64,000 bases of DNA, taken from Bugula neritina (Eukaryota; Bryozoa; Gymnolaemata; Cheilostomatida; Bugulidae). The DNA lies in assembly GCA_964035545.1 (NCBI GenBank), contig OZ037771.1, forward strand, positions 9,803,408 to 9,867,407, written 5' to 3'. Below are positions 15,701 to 31,000 of the stretch, piece after piece. Position 1 is the stretch's first letter. Each line of letters opens with the position of its first letter. The position numbers and the translations under genes were made by a program. The notes under the pieces are model-generated. The model was not told where the DNA came from. It ran no database searches and saw only the letters and a program-made list of their open reading frames with translations.

Positions 15701-17259
15701 ATTCTGCAACATACTTCAACATACTGAATCACACTGTAACATAATGAAATACACTGCAGCACATTGAAATATACTGCAACATACGGAAATGTACTGCAAC
15801 ATACTGAAATACACTGCAACATATTGAAGTATATTGTAATATGCGGACATGTACTGTAACATACTGAAACACACTGAAACATACTGAAACATACTGAAAC
15901 ATACTTCAACACACTGAAATATACTAAAACATACTGAAATATACTGCAACATACTGCAACGTACTGAAATACACTGAAACATACTGAAATATACTGAAAC
16001 ATACTGAAATACACCGTAACAAACTGAAATACACTGCAACAAGTTGGAATATACTGCAACATACCCAAATAAATGGTAATATACTGAAATATGCTGAAAT
16101 ACACTGTAACACATTGAAAAATACTGCAACATACTGAAACACACTACAACTCACTGAAGTATAGTGTAACTTACTGAAATGTACTGTAACATACTGATAT
16201 TTACTGCAACACACTGAAACATACTGCAACATACTGAAATACACTGTTACATGCCAAAATAAACTGCAACATACTGCAACATACTGAAATACACTGTAAC
16301 ATAATGAAATACACTGCAAAATACTGCAACATACTGAAGTACACTGTGAAATATTGAAATACACTGCAACACATTGGAATATACTGCAACACACTGAAAT
16401 ATACTGCAACATACTGAAATGTAGTGCAACATACTGCAACATACTGAAATACCCTGTAACATACTGCAACATACTGAAATACACTGTAGCAAACTGAAAT
16501 ACCCTGCAACACATTGGAATATACTGCAACATACCCAAATATATGGTAACTTAATGAAATACCCTGCAACATACTGCAACATACTGAAGTACACTGTAAA
16601 ATATTGAAATACACTGCAACACATTGGAATATACTGCAACATGCCCAAATAACTGGTAATATACAGAAATATACTGAAATACACTGTAACACATTGAAAA
16701 AGACTGCAACATACTGAAAGACACTACAACTCACTGAAGTATAGTGTATTATACGGAAATGTACTGTAACATACTGATATTTACTGCAACACACTGAAAT
16801 ATACTGCAACATACTGAGATACACTGTAACATACCATAAAAAACTGCAACATACTGCAACATACTGAAATACACTGTAACATACTAAAATACACTGCAAC
16901 ATTCTGCAACATTCTTCTACATACTGAAAGACACTGTAACATAATGAAATACACTGCAACACATTGAAATATACCGCAACGCACTGGAATATACTGCAAC
17001 ACATCCAAGTACATCGTAATATACGGACATGTACTGTAACATACTGAAACATACTGAAACAAACTGCAACATTCTGAAGTACACTGTAAAATATTGAAAT
17101 ACAATGCAACACATTGGAATATACTGCAACACACTGAAATTTACTGCAACATACTGAAATATACTGCAACATACTGCAACATACTGAAATACACTGTAAC
17201 ATACTGTAACATACTGAAATACACTGCAACAAACTACAACATACTGAAATACACTGTAA
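12701..17259 (+). repeat. Rearranged 4,559-bp satellite block between U1 and U3
   Basis: The block opens with the U start signature (cacattgaaa, tatattgcca at 12701-12720). It then joins directly to sequence equivalent to position 2031, skipping about 120 bp present at 1911-2030. Further on it is a mosaic of pieces resembling other parts of the left arm; for example 15029-15440 resembles 1436-1850. Its last 1,880 bp equal positions 1-1880. It also carries a 1-bp contraction of the decamer register near 14278-14290, a variant otherwise seen only in the right arm. I read it as a heavily deleted and reshuffled derivative of U-type sequence. Confidence 0.75.
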
Positions 17260-20200
17260 CACATTGAAATATATTGCCACATACTGAAACACACTACAAC
17301 TCACTGAGGTATAGTGCAATATACAAAAATGTACTGTAACATACTGATATCTACTGTAACACACTGAAATATACTGCAACATACTAAAATACACTGCAAC
17401 ATTCTGCAACATACTTCAACATACCGAATCACACTGTAACATAATGAAATACACTGCAGCACATTGAAATATACTGCAACATACTGAAATGTACTGCAAC
17501 ATACTGAAATACACTGCAACATATTGAAGTATATTGTAATATGCGGACATGTACTGTAACATACTGAAACATACTGAAACATACTTCAACACACTGAAAT
17601 ATACTAAAACATACTGAAATAAACTGCAACATACTGCAACATACTGAAATACACTGAAACATACTGGAATATACTGCAACATACTGAAATACACTGTAAC
17701 ATATTCAAATACCCTGCAATATTCTGCAACATGTTGAAATATACTGAAACACACTGAAATATACTGCAACACACTGAAATATACTGCAAAATACTGAAAT
17801 ATACTTCAACATACTGCAACATACTGAAAGACACTACAACTCACTGAAGTATAGTGCAATATACAGAAATCTACTCTAACATACTGATATTTAATGTTAC
17901 ACACTGAAATATACTACAACATACTGAAATACACTATAACATACCGAAATAAGCTGCAACATACTGCGACATCCTGAAATACACTGTAACATGATGAAGT
18001 ACACTGCAGCACATTGAAATACACTGCAAAAAACTGAAATATACTGCAACATACTGAAATGTACTGCAACATACTGAAATACATTGCAACATATCGAAGT
18101 ATATCGTAATAAACGGACATGTACTGTAACATACTGAAACACACTGAAACATACTGAAACTTACTGAAACATACTGAAACATACTGAAATCCACTGCAAC
18201 AAACTGCAACGTACTGAAACATACTGTAACACGATGAAATACACTGCAACACATTGAAATATACTGCAACAAACTGAAATATACTGCAACATACTGAAAC
18301 GTACTGCAACATACTGAAATTAATTGCAACATATCGAAGTATATCGTAGTAAACGGACATGTACTGTAACATACTGAAACACACTGAAACACACTGAAAC
18401 ATACTGAAACATACTGAAATCCACTGCAACATACTGCAACATACTGAAGCATACTGTAACATTATGAAATACACTGCAATACATTGAAATATACTGCAAC
18501 AAACTGAAATATACTGCAACATACTAAAATGCACTGCAACATACTGAAATACATTGCAATATATCGAAGTATATCGTAATATACGGACATGTACTGTAGC
18601 ATGCTGAAACACACTGAAACATACTGAAACATACTGAAATATACTGAAATATACTGAAATACACTGTAACACATTGGAAAATACTGCAACATACTGAAAG
18701 CCACTTCAACTCACTGAAGTATAGTGTAATATACTGAAATGTACTGCAACATACTGAAATACATTGCAACATATCGAAGTATATCGTAATAAACGGACAT
18801 GTACTGTAACATACTGAAACACACTGAAACATACTGAAACATACTGAAACATACTGAAACATACTGAAACATACTGAAACATACTGAAATCCACTGCAAC
18901 AAACTGCAACGTACTGAAACATACTGTAACATGATGAAATACACTGCAACACATTGAAATATACTGCAACAAACTGAAATATACTGCAACATACTGAAAC
19001 GTACTGCAACATACTGAAATTAATTGCAACATATCGAAGTATATCGTAGTAAACGGACATGTACTGTAACATACTGAAACACACTGAAACATACTGAAAC
19101 ATACTGAAACATACTGAAATACACTGCAACATACTGCAACATACTGAAGCATACTGTAACATTATGAAATACACTGCAATACATTGAAATATACTGCAAC
19201 AAACTGAAATATACTGCAACATACTAAAATGCACTGCAACATACTGAAATACATTGCAATATATCGAAGTATATCGTAATATACGGACATGTACTGTAGC
19301 ATACTGAAACACACTGAAACATACTGAAACATACTGAAATATACTGAAATATACTGAAATACACTGTAACACATTGGAAAATACTGCAACATACTGAAAG
19401 CCACTTCAACTCACTGAAGTATAGTGTAATATACGGAAATGTACTGTAACATACCGAAATAAACTGCAACATAATGCAACATACTGAATTACACTGTAAC
19501 ATACTAAAACACACTGCAACATTCTGCAACATACTGCAACATACTGAAATACACTGTAACATGATGAAGTACACTGCAACACATTGAAATATACTGCAAC
19601 AAATTGAAATACACTGCAACGTACTGAAATGTACTGCAACATACTGAAATACATTGCAACATATCGAAGTAAATCGTAATAAACGGACATGTACTGTAAC
19701 ATACTGAAACACACTGAAACATACTGAAACCTACTGAAACATACTGAAACATACTGAAACATACTCAAACACACTGCAACATACTGCAACTTACTGAAAC
19801 ATACTGTAACATGATGAAATACACTGCAACACATTGAAATATACTACAACAAACTGAATTATACTGCAACATGCTGAAACGTACTGCAACATACTGAAAT
19901 TAATTGCAACATATCGAAGTATATCGTAATATACGGACATGTACTGTAACATACTGAAACACACTGAAAGATACTGAAACATACTGAAAGATACTGAAAC
20001 ATACTGAAACATACTGAGATACACTGCAACATACTGCAACATACTGAAATACACTGTAACATGATGAAATACACTGCAACACATTGAAATATACTGCAAC
20101 AAACTGAAATATACTGCAACATACTGAAACGTGCTGCAACATACTGAAATACATTGCAATATATCGAAGTATATCGTAATATACGGACATGTACTGTAAC

Positions 20201-23200
20201 ATACTGAAACGCACTGAAACATACTGAAACATACCGAAATATACTGAGATATACTGAAATACACTGTAACACATTGAAAAATACTGCAACGTACTGAAAG
20301 ACACTTCAACTCACTGAAGTATAGTGTAATATACGGAAATGTACTGTAACATACTGATATTTACTGTAACACACTGAATTATACTGCAACATACTGAAAT
20401 ACACTGTAACATACCGAAATAAACTGCAACATAATGAAACATACTGAATTACACTGTAACATACTAAAATACACTGCAACATTCTGCAACATACTTCAAC
20501 GTACTGAAAGACGCTGTAACATAATGAAATACACTGCAACACATTGAAATATACCGCAACAGACTGGAATATTCTGCAACACATCCAAGTACATCGTAAT
20601 ATACGGACATGTACTGTAACATACTGAAACACGCCGAAACATACTGAAACATACTGAAACATACTGAAACATACTGAAACATTCTGAGATACACTGCAAC
20701 ATCCTGCAACATACTGAAATACACTGTAACATGATGAAATACACTGCAACACATTGAAAAATACTGCAACATACTGAAAGCCACTTCAACTCACTGAAGT
20801 ATAGTGTAATATACGGAAATGTACTGTAACATACTGAAACACACTGAAACATACTGAAACATACTGAAACACACTGAAACACACTGAAACATACTGAAAC
20901 ATGCTGAAATCCACTGCAACATACTGCAACATACTGAAGCATACTGTAACATTATGAAATACACTGCAATACATTGAAATATACTGCAACAAACTGAAAT
21001 ATACTGCAACATACTAAAATGCACTGCAACATACTGAAATACATTGCAATATATCGAAGTATATCGTAATATACGGACATGTACTGTAGCATGCTGAAAC
21101 ACACTGAAACATACTGAAACATACTGAAATATACTGAAATATACTGAAATACACTGTAACACATTGGAAAATACTGCAACATACTGAAAGCCACTTCAAC
21201 TCACTGAAGTATAGTGTAATATACTGAAATGTACTGCAACATACTGAAATACATTGCAACATATCGAAGTATATCGTAATAAACGGACATGTACTGTAAC
21301 ATATTGAAACACACTGAAACATACTGAAACATACTGAAACATACTGAAACATACTGAAACATACTGAAATCCACTGCAACAAACTGCAACGTACTGAAAC
21401 ATACTGTAACATGATGAAATACACTGCAACACATTGAAATATACTGCAACAAACTGAAATATACTGCAACATACTGAAACGTACTGCAACATACTGAAAT
21501 TAATTGCAACATATCGAAGTATATCGTAGTAAACGGACATGTACTGTAACATACTGAAACACACTGAAACATACTGAAACATACTGAAACATACTGAAAT
21601 ACACTGCAACATACTGCAACATACTGAAGCATACTGTAACATTATGAAATACACTGCAATACATTGAAATATACTGCAACAAACTGAAATATACTGCAAC
21701 ATACTAAAATGCACTGCAACATACTGAAATACATTGCAATATATCGAAGTATATCGTAATATACGGACATGTACTGTAGCATACTGAAACACACTGAAAC
21801 ATACTGAAACATACTGAAATATACTGAAATATACTGAAATACACTGTAACACATTGGAAAATACTGCAACATACTGAAAGCCACTTCAACTCACTGAAGT
21901 ATAGTGTAATATACGGAAATGTACTGTAACATACTGATCTTTACTGTAACATACCGAAATAAACTGCAACATAATGCAACATACTGAATTACACTGTAAC
22001 ATACTAAAACACACTGCAACATTCTGCAACATACTGCAACATACTGAAATACACTGTAACATGATGAAGTACACTGCAACACATTGAAATACACTGCAAC
22101 AAATTGAAATACACTGCAACGTACTGAAATGTACTGCAACATACTGAAATACATTGCAACATATCGAAGTAAATCGTAATAAACGGACATGTACTGTAGC
22201 ATACTGAAACACACTGAAACATACTGAAACATACTGAAACATACTGAAACATACTGAAACATACTCAAATACACTGCAACATACTGCAACATACTGAAAC
22301 ATACTGTAACATGATAAAATACACTGCAACACATTGAAATATACTACAACAAACTGAATTATACTGCAACGTGCTGAAACGTACTGCAACATACTGAAAT
22401 TAATTGCAACATATCGAAGTATATCGTAATATACGGACATGTACTGTAACATACTGAAACACACTGAAAGATACTGAAACATACTGAAAGATACTGAAAC
22501 ATACTGAAACATACTGAGATACACTGCAACATACTGCAACATACTGAAATACACTGTAACATGATGAAATACACTGCAACACATTGAAATATACTGCAAC
22601 AAACTGAAATATACTGCAACATACTGAAACGTGCTGCAACATACTGAAATACATTGCAATATATCAAAGTATATCGTAATATACGGACATGTACTGTAAC
22701 ATACTGAAACGCACTGAAACATACTGAAACATACCGAAATATACTGAGATATACTGAAATACACTGTAACACATTGAAAAATACTGCAACGTACTGAAAG
22801 ACACTTCAACTCACTGAAGTATAGTGTAATATACGGAAATGTACTGTAACATACTGATATTTACTGTAACACACTGAAATATACTGCAACATACTGAAAT
22901 ACACTGTAACATACCGAAATAAACTGCAACATAATGAAACATACTGAATTACACTGTAACATACTAAAATACACTGCAACATTCTGCAACATACTTCAAC
23001 GTACTGAAAGACGCTGTAACATAATGAAATACACTGCAACACATTGAAATATACCGCAACAGACTGGAATATTCTGCAACACATCCAAGTACATCGTAAT
23101 ATACGGACATGTACTGTAACATACTGAAACACACCGAAACATACTGAAACATACTGAAACATACTGAAACATACTGAAACATTCTGAGATACACTGCAAC

Positions 23201-26200
23201 ATCCTGCAACATACTGAAATACACTGTAACATGATGAAATACACTGCAACACATTGAAAAATACTGCAACATACTGAAAGCCACTTCAACTCACTGAAGT
23301 ATAGTGTAATATACGGAAATGTACTGTAACATACTGATATTTACTGTAACACACTGAAATATACTGCAACATACTGAAATACACTTTAACATACCAAAAT
23401 TAACTGCAACATAATGCAACATACTGAATTACACTGTAACATACTAAAATACACTGCAACATTCTGCAACATACTGCAACATACTGAAATACACTGTAAC
23501 ATGATGAAGTATAGTGCAATATACAGAAATGTACTCTAACATACTGATATTTAATGTTACACACTGAAATATACTGCAACACACTGAATTATACTGCAAA
23601 ATACTGAATTTAACTTCAACATACTGCAACATACTGAAAGACACTACAACCCACTGAAGTATAGTGCAATATACAGAAATGTACTCTAACATACTGATAT
23701 TTAATGTTACACACTGAAATATACTACAACATACTGAAATACACTGCAACATACCGAAGTAAGCTGCAACATGCTGCAACATACTGAAATACACTGTAAC
23801 ATGATGTAGTACACTGCAACACATTGAAATATACTGCAACAAACTGAAATATACTGCAACATACTCAAATGTACAGCAACATACTGAAATACATTGCAAC
23901 ATATCGAAGTATATCGTAGTAAACGGACATGTACTGTAGCATACTGAAACACACTGAAACATACTGAAACATACTGAAACATACTGAAACATACTGAAAT
24001 ACACTGCAACATACTGCAGCATACTGAAACATACTGTAACATTATGAAATACACTGCAACACATTGAAATATACTGCAACAAACTGAAAAATACTGCAAC
24101 ATACTAAAACGCACTGCAACATACTGAAATACATTGCAATATATCGAAGTATATCGTAATATACGGACATGTACTGTAACATACTGAAACACACTGAAAC
24201 ATACTGAAGCATACTGAAACATACTGAAACATACTGAAACATTCTGAGATACACTGCAACATACTGCAACATACTGCAACATACTGAAATACACTGTAAC
24301 ATGATGAAATACACTGCAACACATTGAGATACACTGCAACAAACTGAAATATACTGCAACATACTGAAATGTACTGCAACATGCTGAAACGTACTGCAAC
24401 ATACTGAAATTAATTGCAACATATCGAAGTATATCGTAATATACGGACATGTACTGTAACATACTGAAACACACTGAAACATGCTGAAACATACTGAAAC
24501 ACCCTGAAACATACTGAAATACACTGCAACATACTGCAACATACAAAAACATACTGTAACATGATGAAATACACTGCAACACATTGAAATATACTGCAAC
24601 AAACTGAAATATACTGCAACATACTGAAACGTACTGCAACATACTGAAATTAATTGCAACATATCAAAGTATATCGTAATATACGGACATGTACTGTAAC
24701 ATACTGCAACGTACTGAAATACACTGAAACATACTGAAATATACTGAAACATACTGAAATACACTGTAACAAACTGAAATACACTGCAACAAGTTGGAAT
24801 ATACTGCAACATACCCAAATAAATGGTAATATACTGAAATATACTGAAATACACTGTAACACATTGAAAAATACTGCAACATACTGAAACACACTACAAC
24901 TCACTGAAGTATAGTGTAACTTACTGAAATGTACTGTAACATACTGATATTTACTGCAACACACTGAAACATACTGCAACATACTGAAATACACTGTTAC
25001 ATGCCAAAATAAACTGCAACATACTGCAACATACTGAAATACACTGTAACATACTCAAATACCCTGCAATATTCTGCAACATATTGAAATATACTGCAAC
25101 ACACTGAAATATATTGCAACACACTGAAATATACTGCAACATACTGAAATGTACTGCAACATACTGAAATACATTGCAACATATCGAAATATATCGTAAT
25201 AAACGGACATGTACTGTAACATACTGAAACACACTGAAACATACTGAAACATACTGAAACATACTGAAACATACTGAAACATACTGAAATCCACTGCAAC
25301 AAACTGCAACGTACTGAAACATACTGTAACATGATGAAATACACTGCAACACATTGAAATATACTGCAACAAACTGAAATATACTGCAACATACTGAAAC
25401 GTACTGCAACATACTGAAATACATTGCAATATATCGAAGTATATCGTAATATACGGACATGTACTGTAACATACTGAAACACACTGAAACATACTGAAGC
25501 ATACTGAAACATACTGAAACATACTGAAACATTCTGAGATACACTGCAACATACTGCAACATACTGAAAGCCACTTCAACTCACTGAAGTATAGTGTAAT
25601 ATACGGAAATGTACTGTAACATACTGATATTTACTGTAACACACTGAAATATACTGCAACATACTGAAATACACTGTAACATACCGAAATAAACTGCAAC
25701 ATAATGCAACATACTGAATTACCCTGTAACATACTAAAATACACCGCAACATTCTGCAACATACTGCAACATACGGAAATACTCTGTAACATGATGAAGT
25801 ATAGTGCAATATACAGAAATGTACTCTAACATAATGATATTTAATGTTACACACTGAAATATACCGCAACACACTGAAATATACTGCAAAATACTAAATT
25901 ATACTTCAACATACTGCAACATACTGAAATACACTGTAACATGATGTAGTACACTGCAACACATTGAAATATACTGCAACAAACTGAAATATACTGCAAC
26001 ATACTGAAAGGTACTGCAACATACTGAAATACATTGCAACATTTCGAACTATATCGTGGTAAACGGACATGTACTGTAACATACTGAAACACACTGAAAC
26101 ATACTGAAACATACTGAAACATACTGAAACATACTGAAATACACTGTAACATGATGTAGTACACTGCAACACATTGAAATATACTGCAACAAACTGAAAT

Positions 26201-28079
26201 ATACTGCAACATAGTGAAAGGTACTGCAACATACTGAAATACATTGCAACATTTCGAAGTATATCGTAGTAAACGGACATGTACTGGAACATACTGAAAC
26301 ACACTGAAACATACTGAAACATACTGAAACATACTGAAACATACTGAAACACACTACAACTCACTGAGGTATAGTGCAATATACAAAAATGTACTGTAAC
26401 ATACTGATATTTACTGTAACACACTGAAATATACTGCAACATACTGAAATACACTGTAACATACTGCAGCATACTGAAACATACTGTAACATTATGAAAT
26501 ACACTGCAACACATTGAAATATACTGCAACAAACTGAAAGATACTGCAACATACTGAAACGTGGTGCAACATACTGAAATACATTGCAATATATCGAAGT
26601 ATATCGTAATTTACGGACATGTACTGTAACATACTGAAACACACTGAAACATACTGAAACATACTGAAATATACTGATATATACTGAAATACACTGTAAC
26701 ACATTGAAAAATACTGCAACATACTGAAAGACTCTTCAACTCACTGAAGTATAGTGTAATAGACGGAAATGTACTGTAACATACTGATATTTACTGTAAC
26801 ACACTGAAATATACTGCAACATACTGAAATACACTGTAACATACCGAAATAAACTGCAACATAATGCAACATACTGAATTACACTGTAACATACTAAAAT
26901 ACACTGCAACATTCTGCAACATACTTCAACGCACTGAAAAACACTGTAACATAATGAAATACACTGCAACACATTGAAATATACCGCAACAGACTGGAAT
27001 ATACTGCAACACATCCAAGTACATCGTAATACACGGACATGTACTGTAATATACTGAAACACACTGAAACATACTGAAACATACTGAAATATACTGAAAT
27101 ATACTGAAATACACTGTAACACATTGAAAAATACTGCAACATACTGAAAGCCACTTCAACTCACTGAAGTATAGTGTAATATACGGAAATGTACTGTAAC
27201 ATACTGATATTTACTGTAACACACTGAAATATACTACAACATACTGAAATACACTGTAACATACCGAAATAAACTGCAACATAATGCAACATACTGAATT
27301 ATCCTGTAACATACTAAAATATACTGCAACATTCTGCAACATACTGCAACATACGGAAATACTCTGTAACAAGATGAAGTATAGTGCAATATACAGAAAT
27401 GTACTCTAACATACTGAAATACACTGTAACATGATGTAGTACACTGCAACACATTGAAATACACTGCAACAAACTGAAATATACTGCAACATACTGAAAT
27501 GTACTGCAACATACTGAAATACATTGCAACATATCGAAGTAAATCGTAATAAACGGACATGTACTGTAACATACTGAAACACGCTGAAACATACTGAAAC
27601 ATACTGAAACATACTGAAACATACTGAAACATACTCAAATACACTGCAACATACTGCAACATACTGAAACATACTGTAACATGATGAAATACACTGCAAC
27701 ACATTGAAATATACTGCAACAAACTGAATTATACTGCAACATACTGAAACGTACTGCTACATACTGAAATTAATTGCAACACATCGAAGTATATCGTAAT
27801 ATACGGACATGTACTGAAACATACTGAGATACACTGCAACATACTGCAACATACTGAAATACACTGTAACATGATGAAATACACTGCAACACATTGAAAT
27901 ATACTGCAACAAACTGAAATATACTGCAACATACTGAAACGCGCTGCAACATACTGAAATACATTGCAATATATCGAAGTATATCGTAATATACGGACAT
28001 GTACTGTAACATACTGAAACGCACTGAAACATACTGAAACATACCGAAATATACTGAGATATACTGAAATACACTGTAA
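17260..28079 (+). repeat. Higher-order repeat unit U3, 10,820 bp
   Basis: This is the second full copy of the 10,820-bp unit, nearly identical to U1 at a constant offset of 15,379 bp. At its right end the U start signature reappears (28080) and a further copy begins immediately. U3 and U4 are thus in direct tandem, whereas U1 and U3 are separated by the 4,559-bp block. All decamers, no gene seen. Confidence 0.9.
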
Positions 28080-31000
28080 CACATTGAAATATATTGCCAC
28101 ATACTGAAACACACTACAACTCACTGAGGTATAGTGCAATATACAAAAATGTACTGTAACATACTGATATCTACTGTAACACACTGAAATATACTGCAAC
28201 ATACTAAAATACACTGCAACATTCTGCAACATACTTCAACATACTGAATCACACTGTAACATAATGAAATACACTGCAGCACATTGAAATATACTGCAAC
28301 ATACTGAAATGTACTGCAACATACTGAAATACACTGCAACATATTGAAGTATATTGTAATATGCGGACATGTACTGTAACATACTGAAACATACTGAAAC
28401 ATACTTCAACACACTGAAATATACTAAAACATACTGAAATAAACTGCAACATACTGCAACATACTGAAATATACTGAAACATACTGGAATATACTGCAAC
28501 ATACTGAAATACACTGTAACATATTCAAATACCCTGCAATATTCTGCAACATGTTGAAATATACTGAAACACACTGAAATATACTGCAACACACTGAAAT
28601 ATACTGCAAAATACTGAAATATACTTCAACATACTGCAACATACTGAAAGACACTACAACTCACTGAAGTATAGTGCAATATACAGAAATCTACTCTAAC
28701 ATACTGATATTTAATGTTACACACTGAAATATACTACAACATACTGAAATACACTATAACATACCGAAATAAGCTGCAACATACTGCGACATCCTGAAAT
28801 ACACTGTAACATGATGAAGTACACTGCAGCACATTGAAATACACTGCAAAAAACTGAAATATACTGCAACATACTGAAATGTACTGCAACATACTGAAAT
28901 ACATTGCAACATATCGAAGTATATCGTAATAAACGGACATGTACTGTAACATACTGAAACACACTGAAACATACTGAAACATACTGAAACATACTGAAAC
29001 ATACTGAAACATACTGAAATCCACTGCAACAAACTGCAACGTACTGAAACATACTGTAACACGATGAAATACACTGCAACACATTGAAATATACTGCAAC
29101 AAACTGAAATATACTGCAACATACTGAAACGTACTGCAACATACTGAAATTAATTGCAACATATCGAAGTATATCGTAGTAAACGGACATGTACTGTAAC
29201 ATACTGAAACACACTGAAACACACTGAAACATACTGAAACATACTGAAATCCACTGCAACATACTGCAACATACTGAAGCATACTGTAACATTATGAAAT
29301 ACACTGCAATACATTGAAATATACTGCAACAAACTGAAATATACTGCAACATACTAAAATGCACTGCAACATACTGAAATACATTGCAATATATCGAAGT
29401 ATATCGTAATATACGGACATGTACTGTAGCATGCTGAAACACACTGAAACATACTGAAACATACTGAAATATACTGAAATATACTGAAATACACTGTAAC
29501 ACATTGGAAAATACTGCAACATACTGAAAGCCACTTCAACTCACTGAAGTATAGTGTAATATACTGAAATGTACTGCAACATACTGAAATACATTGCAAC
29601 ATATCGAAGTATATCGTAATAAACGGACATGTACTGTAACATACTGAAACACACTGAAACATACTGAAACATACTGAAACATACTGAAACATACTGAAAC
29701 ATACTGAAACATACTGAAATCCACTGCAACAAACTGCAACGTACTGAAACATACTGTAACATGATGAAATACACTGCAACACATTGAAATATACTGCAAC
29801 AAACTGAAATATACTGCAACATACTGAAACGTACTGCAACATACTGAAATTAATTGCAACATATCGAAGTATATCGTAGTAAACGGACATGTACTGTAAC
29901 ATACTGAAACACACTGAAACATACTGAAACATACTGAAACATACTGAAATACACTGCAACATACTGCAACATACTGAAGCATACTGTAACATTATGAAAT
30001 ACACTGCAATACATTGAAATATACTGCAACAAACTGAAATATACTGCAACATACTAAAATGCACTGCAACATACTGAAATACATTGCAATATATCGAAGT
30101 ATATCGTAATATACGGACATGTACTGTAGCATACTGAAACACACTGAAACATACTGAAACATACTGAAATATACTGAAATACACTGTAACACATTGGAAA
30201 ATACTGCAACATACTGAAAGCCACTTCAACTCACTGAAGTATAGTGTAATATACGGAAATGTACTGTAACATACCGAAATAAACTGCAACATAATGCAAC
30301 ATACTGAATTACACTGTAACATACTAAAACACACTGCAACATTCTGCAACATACTGCAACATACTGAAATACACTGTAACATGATGAAGTACACTGCAAC
30401 ACATTGAAATATACTGCAACAAATTGAAATACACTGCAACGTACTGAAATGTACTGCAACATACTGAAATACATTGCAACATATCGAAGTAAATCGTAAT
30501 AAACGGACATGTACTGTAACATACTGAAACACACTGAAACATACTGAAACATACTCAAATACACTGCAACATACTGCAACTTACTGAAACATACTGTAAC
30601 ATGATGAAATACACTGCAACACATTGAAATATACTACAACAAACTGAATTATACTGCAACATGCTGAAACGTACTGCAACATACTGAAATTAATTGCAAC
30701 ATATCGAAGTATATCGTAATATACGGACATGTACTGTAACATACTGAAACACACTGAAAGATACTGAAACATACTGAAAGATACTGAAACATACTGAAAC
30801 ATACTGAGATACACTGCAACATACTGCAACATACTGAAATACACTGTAACATGATGAAATACACTGCAACACATTGAAATATACTGCAACAAACTGAAAT
30901 ATACTGCAACATACTGAAACGTGCTGCAACATACTGAAATACATTGCAATATATCGAAGTATATCGTAATATACGGACATGTACTGTAACATACTGAAAC

